From assembly GCA_963840725.1 (NCBI GenBank), contig CAWIZY010000031.1:1-52300 (forward strand): a stretch of 52,300 nucleotides of DNA. Direction: 5' to 3'. The DNA is from CAVWDU01 sp963840725 (GTDB lineage Bacteria > Pseudomonadota > Gammaproteobacteria > Pseudomonadales > Halieaceae). The position numbers and the translations under genes are program-made. This document shows positions 46,701 to 52,300 of the stretch, in pieces (the first letter of the stretch is position 1; the number at the start of each line of letters is the position of its first letter). The notes below the pieces were generated by a model. The model searched no databases. It saw only the letters and a list, made by a program, of their open reading frames with translations, and was not told the origin of the DNA.

Positions 46701-46956
46701 GATCCTGATGACATCCCTGGCCTTCATCCTGGGTGTTGTACCACTGGTAATCGCCATTGGCCCTGGCGCCGAGATGCGCCAGTCGCTGGGGGTTACCGTA
46801 TTCTCAGGTATGCTTGGGGTAACGGCATTTGGGCTGCTGTTTACGCCAGTATTCTACGTGTTGTGTCGCGGACTGGCGCGGCGCTGGTCGACAAGCCCGG
46901 CCGTACTGCCCACCCGTGTTGTCGGCACTGATAAACGACGTCCGCCAAATTCTTAG
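43764..46956 (+). CDS. RND efflux permease (AcrB/MexB-like, HAE1 family), one apparent frameshift
   Basis: About 1064 residues, the family norm. The N-terminus FFVDRPIFAAVLSIFITLMG is typical, GIVVDDAIVVVENIERN near residue 407 holds the two proton-relay aspartates, and GLAAKNAILIVEFA in the C-terminal half holds the partner lysine. The first frame derails near 46018; the following frame reads ENVFEALEIYFGSAFVNDFN to the end, so one base is in excess or missing there. The GTG start two bases after the adaptor stop implies one operon. HAE1 pumps export hydrophobic compounds in exchange for protons; no TolC-type outer-membrane gene is in the window. Confidence 0.9.
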
Positions 46957-47007
46957 AATGGGTGAGCGGGCGGGGTAGCAAAAGTCGAAGTACAGGTCAG
47001 CTGCGTT
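46957..47007. other. Short spacer after the RND permease
   Basis: No feature seen; no terminator hairpin was found after the permease stop. Confidence 0.3.
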
Positions 47008-47080
47008 CAAGTAAGAAGACAGTGGCCTTGATGAGTATGAGTTGGCCTGAAGTCTTGCGCAGGGAAGCGTTTGCTTGAGA
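47008..47080 (+). pseudogene. Fragment: 3' end of a Baeyer-Villiger monooxygenase gene
   Basis: The bases around GAAGACAGTGGCCTTGATGA and TGAGTTGGCCTGA match the end of the intact monooxygenase at 42065-42105 with a few substitutions, and similarity continues about 30 bases beyond the stop. The rest of this copy is missing. Confidence 0.6.
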
Positions 47081-47440
47081 CAAACTGCGCCGACGGCTAC
47101 CTCGTCTGGTCGGCAAGCTACGACCGGCAGATGGTAAAGCATTTCTCGACGAGTGGATTGCCCCGGGTTGGGGTGGTGCTCGCAATTTGGTTCAGCGAAT
47201 TGGCGATCTGCGGTTTTACCTGATATTCGGCTATCTTGATGAATATTATGCGGAAATTCGCAAATTACGCGATATGGGTAGCGGCAGCTGGAGCAATGCC
47301 GGTGTGTTGGAGCAAATCGCGGTGGTCTTCGATCAGAGCGGCTACACCAGGTATCCTGCGTACCTGGAGTTAGCAGAATAAGACGGTTTGTTCGAGTTGT
47401 GGGATCAGCGCGGCCACCCGATCATTGCAAGAAGATCGCT
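47077..47440 (+). pseudogene. C-terminal fragment of a possible TPR-type regulator, with in-frame stop
   Basis: An open stretch without a good start reads ADGKAFLDEWIAPGWGGARN, then RIGDLRFYLIFGYLDEYYAE and GYTRYPAYLELAE, then TAA at 47379-47381, and the same frame continues DGLFELWDQRGHP. The last part looks like the usual tail of TPR-containing or winged-helix regulators, so the stop seems to be a mutation or misread. The assignment is from general resemblance only. Confidence 0.4.
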
Positions 47441-47477
47441 GGCAACAGGGTGTGTGACTGGTAGTTGTCGTTACTGC

Positions 47478-47640
47478 AGTTAATTTTCCGAGTTTATTAA
47501 CCAGTCTTGGATTCAGGTCTAGCTGGCACCTTGCGCCACAGAATTCCTCCTCGACCTTCACAGTAACCTGAATACGCTTAGCGAGAGGGCGCATTACCAG
47601 CAGGAGCACATCGGTCGCTGCAGGTCAGCAGAATGTATAT
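47478..47640 (+). pseudogene. Fragment: N-terminal third of a Baeyer-Villiger monooxygenase gene
   Basis: Matches 40865-41015 of the intact monooxygenase over about 150 bases with many substitutions and small gaps; shared stretches include CACCTTGCGCCAC against CACGTTGCGCCAC and GGGCGCATTACCAGCAGG against GCGCGCATTACCAACAGG. Stops occur in all frames. Confidence 0.6.
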
Positions 47641-47671
47641 ATAAATAGACATATGTGTACGTAAAGTATAG

Positions 47672-47700
47672 TTGACATACATTGTGGTGCACGATACAGT
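47672..47700 (+). promoter_or_regulatory. Strong sigma-70 promoter before the ChrR-like gene
   Basis: A perfect TTGACA, a 17-base spacer and TACAGT. An AT-rich upstream stretch (TATATATAAATAGACATATG region from 47635) could act as an UP element. The predicted leader to the start at 47843 is about 135 bases. Confidence 0.65.
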
Positions 47701-47842
47701 CCCGGTGAAGGAAAATAGGCCAGGCGCCCCTCGGGGAGTGCATTTTTGGCATTCGGCGGCCTTACAAGTCCGCGGCGGGTACTGGTTCCGCTTAAATCGC
47801 GAGCCCGCTTGGCTGATCGGGGCCGCTACAAGTGAATAGGTC

Positions 47843-48512
47843 ATGCCCACTATGCCTGGATTTCATCCCGGACTGGATATCCTGACTGAACACGTCGCGG
47901 GTAACTTGCCGCTGGCGCAGGCGGCTTGTGTCTCGGCCCACCTTTATTACTGTGAGCAGTGTCAGCGGGTATCCTGCCAGTTGCAGAGCTGTGCCGCAGC
48001 CGTATTCGAGCGCCTGGAGGGGGCAGCGGTGGGTGACTCAATACTGGATACCGTGTTGGCGAGGCTGGATGAGTCCGCACCGCTAAGCTACCCCAATGCT
48101 GCCGGGCACTCCTCCCCGGGGCGAGCTTCCCGCTATCTTGCAGAGACTGATGAGCGGTAAGCTTAAAGAATTGCCATGGAAGCGAGTCACCCGGTACCTG
48201 AGTATCTGTTACCTCAAGACGGGCGACCCCGGCTATGAAGTTTCCCTATACCGGATAAAGGCCGGCGGAAGAATACCCGAGCATACCCATCGTGGTTGCG
48301 AAATTACCCTGGTGCTGGAAGGTGAAATTTCCGATGCCAACGGAGCCTACCAGCAGGGCGATTTCCTGATGGGCCGGCCGGGAGACGTACACGCGCCTAC
48401 CGCGACCCAGTCAGGCGACTGCATCTGCCTGGCGGTGCTGGACGCTCCCCTGCAATTCACCGACTGGAAATACCGTTGGATGAACCCGGCTCTGCAGCTG
48501 CGGACCGGTTAG
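47843..48512 (+). CDS. chrR: ChrR-type zinc anti-sigma factor with cupin domain, one apparent frameshift
   Basis: About 222 residues. The N-terminal zinc anti-sigma motif H-x3-C-x2-C is in VSAHLYYCEQCQRV. The C-terminal part is a cupin: YRIKAGGRIPEHTHRGCEIT, LEGEISDANGAYQQGDFLMG and PGDVHAPTATQSGDCICLAV. ChrR holds an ECF sigma factor inactive and releases it under singlet oxygen or similar stress. One extra base near 48093 joins ESAPLSYP to LPGTPPRGELPAILQRLM. Unusually, no ECF sigma gene lies next to it; upstream is only gene debris. Confidence 0.82.
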
Positions 48513-48644
48513 CCGGGAATTCCTCGCATTGGGTATTGGCGGGCCTCTGGTCAGGGCTCAGCCCTACCCTGGTCTGATGATAAGTGCGTTGCGCCCGGTT
48601 TGCGCCCAATTGACAATCGAAATCCAGTCAGTGTTTGTAGACAG

Positions 48645-49607
48645 GTGAGCGCAGGCCGAACGAAAAAATTCCATCTCCTGTCTTTCATGATGTTTGTGGT
48701 ACTGGGCCTCGGCGGTTGCGCAACATCCCCCATCCTCGTTCCTTCTTCTCAGGCGCCTGGCGAGATGCCGACTGCTCTGGCTCCCTACGTGAAAGCCGGG
48801 CCTGGCAGAGTATCCGTGAGCACCCAGACGCTGGAATCGGATTTTGGATGCACGGTAGCCTTTGAGCTTTACCAACCAATCCGTAGCGCCGATTCAGACC
48901 TCGCCACTGTCAGCGTTGTTTTAGGGCACGGATTCATGAGTGATCTCACTAGAATGCGGGCCTGGGCTGAGCAATGGGCTAGCCACGGAGTGCGGACCGC
49001 GGTGCTCAGCTTCTGCAATTCTTCCTGGCTTGCAGGAAGGCACGACCGCAATGCCGCAGACATGATTGCCTTGACGGACTTGCTGCTTGCTTCACAGGGG
49101 CCTCAGGGTGCGGTGATATATGCCGGGTTCAGCGCAGGCGGGCTGTCAGCGCTCCTGGCAATGGCTTCAGATCCTCGCGCAGTGGCTTATCTCGGCCTCG
49201 ACCCGGTCGATAGTGGTGGCCTTGCCATGGGCGCGCAGAATATCAAAGCACCGGCGCTGTTTCTGTTTGCCGAACCCTCGGGCTGCAATGCGGCGAGCAA
49301 TATGGAGCAGGTCCTTCCCCCCGCTGCGCTTGCTTTTCGCATTCCGTACGCAACGCACTGCGATTTTCAAAACCCCTACGACATTGCTTGCGAACGGTTC
49401 TGCGGTTCTGTAATGCCTGGGGCTACCTCCGCTGCCATTCGCAACACCATCCTCGGCTTAGCGACTGTATGGATTGTAGGTCATGGCCTGGACGGCGATG
49501 CCAGCCCCGTGCCGGTCGACGCAACGCTTATTGGATCAACTCGAAGGCGCTCAGCGTATTTCTCGGGTTCAGTAGGGGGACTGAAATCTCAGGAAGTTGG
49601 CATTTAG
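48645..49607 (+). CDS. Alpha/beta-hydrolase-fold lipoprotein
   Basis: About 320 residues. From GTG 48645 (VSAGRTKKFHLLSF) a basic n-region and hydrophobic stretch lead to the lipobox LGLGGC, so the protein is probably an outer-membrane or periplasmic lipoprotein. LGHGFMSDLTRMRAWAEQWA is the oxyanion region, YAGFSAGGLSALLAM is the nucleophile elbow with serine, LGLDPVDSGG may carry the acid and PYATHCDFQNPYD the histidine. This is similar to dienelactone-hydrolase/chlorophyllase-like folds; the substrate is unknown. The TTG at 48600 would add 15 residues ahead of the signal and is less likely. Frame intact. Confidence 0.75.
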   Translation: MSAGRTKKFHLLSFMMFVVLGLGGCATSPILVPSSQAPGEMPTALAPYVKAGPGRVSVSTQTLESDFGCTVAFELYQPIRSADSDLATVSVVLGHGFMSDLTRMRAWAEQWASHGVRTAVLSFCNSSWLAGRHDRNAADMIALTDLLLASQGPQGAVIYAGFSAGGLSALLAMASDPRAVAYLGLDPVDSGGLAMGAQNIKAPALFLFAEPSGCNAASNMEQVLPPAALAFRIPYATHCDFQNPYDIACERFCGSVMPGATSAAIRNTILGLATVWIVGHGLDGDASPVPVDATLIGSTRRRSAYFSGSVGGLKSQEVGI

Positions 49608-49772
49608 TGAATAGAGTAGGACCGTGGTCCTGATGCGGACGGAGATTTGGCAGGCCTGGCTGGAATAACTTTTCACCACCAATGCATCGCCTGAACGGTT
49701 GGCGAGCCATTACCAAACTTGGTAGAGTTCCGGGCCGCTCTAAATTCCTTCCACAGACGCCAAAGGTAAGAC

Positions 49773-50612
49773 ATGGACACAACTGACTTTTCGGACATCA
49801 GCTACGAACTCGATACCGACGGCATCGTCACCGTCAGACTGAACACTCCCAAACGAAAGAATGCGATTAGTGGTTTAACTGCCCTCGAATTGTACTGGGC
49901 GGCCCGGCACTTCCAGGGAGACGACAACGCCCAGGCGATGATTCTGACTGGCGCTGCTGATCCGGACAGTGATGCAAGCAAACAGGCGTTCAGCAGTGGC
50001 GGTTATTTCGTACCCGGTATCTATGATGATCTGCCGCAAGAAATTCTCGCCCAGATCGACATGAGCGATATTGCGATGAGAGCGCACAGTGCTGGAGTTC
50101 TTTCAATGTGACAAGCCGGTGCTGGCAGCGGTCAATGGTTTGGCTATAGGAGGTGGTTTCACCCTGCCGCTGGCGGTGGCGGATCAGATCTACCTGTCAG
50201 AGCACGCCTGGGCGCGGCTACCCTTCGCGAGCCTCGGCATATCCGCGGAACTGGGTTCCACCTATATGCTGCCGCGATTATTGGGTATGCAAAAAGCCAA
50301 GGAGTTGCTGTTCTATCCGGATAGAATAGAAGCACAGCAATCGCTTGAGCTTGGTATTGCCAATGCGGTGCTTGATCATGACGACTTACTGGCATTCACC
50401 AGAGAAAAGCGCTGCAGTTGATTCCTCCGCGTGGGGCGGGTGCTTCGATTCGCGGGATGAAGCGTATCGTGCACAAACAGCAACTGCAAGAGCTGACCCT
50501 GGCGTTGGATCTGGAGAACGAGGTGCTGGGAGAACTGTTTCACAGCGAGGATTTCGCCGAGGGTCTGATGGCGCGGATGGAAAAGCGCGCCCCCGTCTTC
50601 AAAGGGCGTTAG
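49773..50612 (+). CDS. Enoyl-CoA hydratase/isomerase family protein, two compensating apparent frameshifts
   Basis: The span is 280 codons, so the two shifts cancel. LNTPKRKNAISGLTALELYW and AFSSGGYFVPGIYDD supply the first oxyanion half, CDKPVLAAVNGLAIGGGFTL the second, and LPRLLGMQKAKELLFYPDRI the usual following helices. The conserved glutamates of true hydratases are not at their standard places (GGGFTLPLA instead of GGGxELAL), so isomerase or another acyl-CoA reaction is possible. One extra base near 50085 and one missing near 50412 explain the breaks. No neighbouring beta-oxidation genes. Confidence 0.75.
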
Positions 50613-50975
50613 AGGTGCTCCACCGCCCTTCCAGATACCCGATAATATCCTTCGAGTCATACATCCATTGAGCGCCATGTTCGCCTTCACCAATCCGCAG
50701 GCATGGCACTTTTAAATCGCCGCCACCTGCCAGCAATTCTTCCCTGGCTGCGTCATTGCGTTTCACATCCCGCGTCTCAATCTTCAAGCCCTGGCGTTTC
50801 ATGGCCCGTCTTACCTTCACGCAGAATGGGCAGGCTTGATACTGATAAAGGGTCAGGCATGCCGTTTGTCCGTCGATGAGGGCTTGCTGGGCTGGTTCCC
50901 GTGCGATGCTCCTGGGGTGAACACCCAGTCGAGGAACAGAATCAGTTTACCGAGGATGAGGCGGATCAGGGTCAT
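50599..50975 (-). CDS. Membrane-anchored glutaredoxin-like protein, one apparent frameshift
   Basis: About 125 residues. The N-terminal helix MTLIRLILGKLILFLDWVFT anchors or targets the protein, then QQALIDGQTACLTLYQYQAC leads into the active site CPFC. The glutaredoxin fold follows: KVRRAMKRQGLKIETRDVKR, GGGDLKVPCLRI (the cis-proline loop) and MYDSKDIIGYLEGRW. It would reduce disulfides with glutathione. One missing base near 50890 accounts for the split; AGGA lies before the ATG at 50975. Its 3' end overlaps the last 14 bases of the convergent hydratase gene. Confidence 0.78.
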
Positions 50976-51194
50976 GGAGGATTCCTGTGAGCGGCTGGGG
51001 CGGGGCTGCAGGATAGAGTACAAGCCCCCTGAACTTCAACCCTCCATATCGATCAGATGACCGGCCGGCAGCGTGGTGATTCCCGCGATCGCTTCCACCA
51101 CATACAGCAGGTCAAAGTCGGACAACCGGTTCTTCCAGGGTGGTTGAGTTCAGCGAGGGGAGCAGGGCAATCGCTCGAGACAATAAGGTCGTGT
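50976..51194. other. Short gap with a gene-tail-like frame
   Basis: On the minus strand a frame reads FDLLYVVEAIAGITTLPAGH to LIDMEG and a TGA near 51040. It looks like the tail of an unidentified gene but has no start; likely debris or a frameshifted short gene. Confidence 0.3.
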
Positions 51195-51653
51195 TCAGTT
51201 TTTGTCTTGCTCAGCCAGATCATCGAACCGATCTCCATAGATCTTCGGCGCTGAGACCTTTTGTGGATGAATCACGATGACAACGCGCTCTGCACCGGGT
51301 GGGTCGAGGTCCGCAGGGGGCTCCTTACCGCCCATGCCGCGGCTGAACTGAGCACGAAAAAAACTGAGGTCGGTGTCGTCATCGACAGTCGCATGGCCTC
51401 GCACTTCGATATAGTCCATGGGATTGGTGGGTGACTGTACGCAGAAACATACACGGTCATCCTTAACGAGGTTTTTGTACTTCATTCTCGACTTTAGCGT
51501 GGAAATACGGATACACCGACCGTCCCAGACATAGCCAACCGGGTTGGTGGACAGCATTCCGTCGGCGCGAAGCGTGGTCAGCATTGCCAGGAAGTGCGTA
51601 TCCAGAAAGGAGTGATACTGTGCTGGGATTTCAACCTCGATTTTCTGGCTCAT
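51195..51653 (-). CDS. Pyridoxamine 5'-phosphate oxidase-fold (PNPOx-like) protein
   Basis: A 152-residue split-barrel flavin/F420-type protein. FLDTHFLAMLTTLRADGMLS, TNPVGYVWDGRCIRISTLKS and RMKYKNLVKDDRVCFCVQSP match the PPOX class, often labelled TIGR03618/F420-dependent. The cofactor is not certain in a proteobacterium; FMN or heme are possible. The ATG at 51653 is fixed by AGAGGAAC upstream, so the longer frame to 51692 is ignored. No operon partner. Confidence 0.8.
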   Translation of the reverse strand: MSQKIEVEIPAQYHSFLDTHFLAMLTTLRADGMLSTNPVGYVWDGRCIRISTLKSRMKYKNLVKDDRVCFCVQSPTNPMDYIEVRGHATVDDDTDLSFFRAQFSRGMGGKEPPADLDPPGAERVVIVIHPQKVSAPKIYGDRFDDLAEQDKN

Positions 51654-51930
51654 AGGTTCCTCTCTGAGTGAAAGAAGTAATAATGGCTCCAACTGAACTA
51701 CGGGCGCGTGGAACTCACAATACGAATAAGAACTATAGACCTGTGGGTGTCATCTATCACCCGGTAATAGTCGTGCACTTCAAATTATTGGAATTCCATG
51801 AAATATGTAAATGGTGGCCGCAGCGGGATCTACGCGGTCAATGCTGTATTGTCAGACCCCATGGGCCTGGTGCCCGGCACACAGGTGTGTGCGTTCGAAC
51901 GACGAGTGGCCGACTTCATGGGTGAGCAGT
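51654..51930. other. Intergenic stretch
   Basis: About 277 bases between two minus-strand genes. Contains a small hairpin (GGGTG near 51745 with CACCC near 51758). A plus-strand frame starting 51798 is weak and overlaps the next gene. Confidence 0.35.
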
Positions 51931-52300
51931 CTAACTTGAAAACGGCGCGCCAATGTCCACGCATTCGGGCTCACCAAATGTCATTTTGGTGCTTTTGACG
52001 GAAACGGTGAACATCGGTTTTTTGGGAAGGCCGAGGTTGCGCAGTTCTGTAGCAAGGGGGTGGCTTTCGCCAATTCTGGTACCTCTCCTCCCAGCGAAAA
52101 AGTCAGCCCGGAACTTAAGTTGCTGCCATAGGTTTTCCAGGCCTTGCCGTCGCGGATTGCCAGCGAGGCAACACTTTGCTCCCTGGGGGTGCCAGTGCCG
52201 CCGGTCTTCGCCTCTATTGAATAGACCAGCTCATCCTCGTCGATAAAAGTGCCGCGTGCGACAGTGGAGCCGAACTCGATATCTATGGCAAACTCCGGGA
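51931..52300 (-). CDS. 3' part of an unknown gene at the right edge, one apparent frameshift
   Basis: No single long frame shows this gene. From the right edge the minus strand reads EFAIDIEFGSTVARGTFIDE, ELVYSIEAKTGGTGTPREQS, VASLAIRDGKAWKTYGSNLS and FSLGGEVPELAKATP; one extra base near 52063 then continues ELRNLGLPKKPMFTVSVKST and GEPECVDIGAPFSS to TAG at 51931-51933. The composition is coding-like. The start lies outside the window and I do not recognise the family. Confidence 0.5.

Noticed and set aside
51798..51998. 66-codon plus-strand open frame
   Set aside because: Overlaps the minus-strand partial gene that reads coherently after one base change; no ribosome site or known motif.
1..52300. 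tRNA genes, rRNA, CRISPR arrays, complete insertion sequences
   Set aside because: No T-loop/anticodon patterns, conserved rRNA blocks, regularly spaced direct repeats or transposase motifs were found by eye.

Overview
The window looks like a stretch of a Gram-negative, probably marine, gammaproteobacterial chromosome. This is inferred from a TonB-dependent receptor, Fbp-type iron ABC transporter, RND efflux pair, NADP-type GdhA, AidB, lipoproteins with clear lipoboxes, moderately high GC content, and scattered short palindromes around a GGGACAGACCACG core that resemble REP/REPIN elements. No rRNA, tRNA, CRISPR array or complete insertion sequence was recognised.

Layout. 1-4.3 kb: 3' part of an arylsulfatase, a voltage-gated ion channel flanked by palindromes, a YflT-like stress protein, a small unknown protein and a membrane protein. 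4.4-10.7 kb: an iron-uptake island (permease on the minus strand; ATPase, ferric-binding lipoprotein and TonB receptor on the plus strand) with two Fur-box-like sites. 10.7-15.6 kb: a phospholipase D-like lipoprotein, an ATP/ADP-translocase-family transporter and a SulP/BicA-like anion transporter. 15.7-19.3 kb: small genes (CIA30 protein, atypical SDR, hot-dog thioesterase, lipocalin-like protein). 19.7-25.3 kb: an 1848-residue secreted repeat protein with a C-terminal sorting-type tail. 25.3-34.3 kb: DUF2238 remnant, AidB-like acyl-CoA dehydrogenase, a 610-residue putative glycosyltransferase with a PqqD-like N-terminus, GdhA, YjbQ, PAP2 phosphatase and a 606-residue beta-helix membrane protein. 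34.5-52.3 kb: an accessory, catabolism-flavoured region (TerB-like protein, epoxide-hydrolase-like enzyme, flavin oxidoreductase, amidase, DUF1214/DUF1254 pair, Baeyer-Villiger monooxygenase, RND efflux pair, orphan ChrR anti-sigma factor, alpha/beta-hydrolase lipoprotein, enoyl-CoA hydratase, glutaredoxin, PNPOx-like protein).

Many genes are split by single-base indels, often at runs of two to four identical bases. Joining the pieces restores conserved motifs and near-normal length in almost every case, so consensus error is the simplest explanation. The splits are unevenly distributed: very dense from 34.5 to 42 kb and rare from 18.3 to 34.3 kb. I annotate these as single genes with apparent frameshifts. 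Separately, two intergenic stretches (42.17-42.40 kb and 47.0-47.64 kb) hold true gene debris: diverged fragments of genes that are intact elsewhere in the window.

The most original material is the 610-residue wHTH/glycosyltransferase-like protein, the giant ten-repeat surface protein, the orphan ChrR behind a strong promoter, and the mosaic debris pointing to a lost second copy of the monooxygenase/hydrolase gene set.
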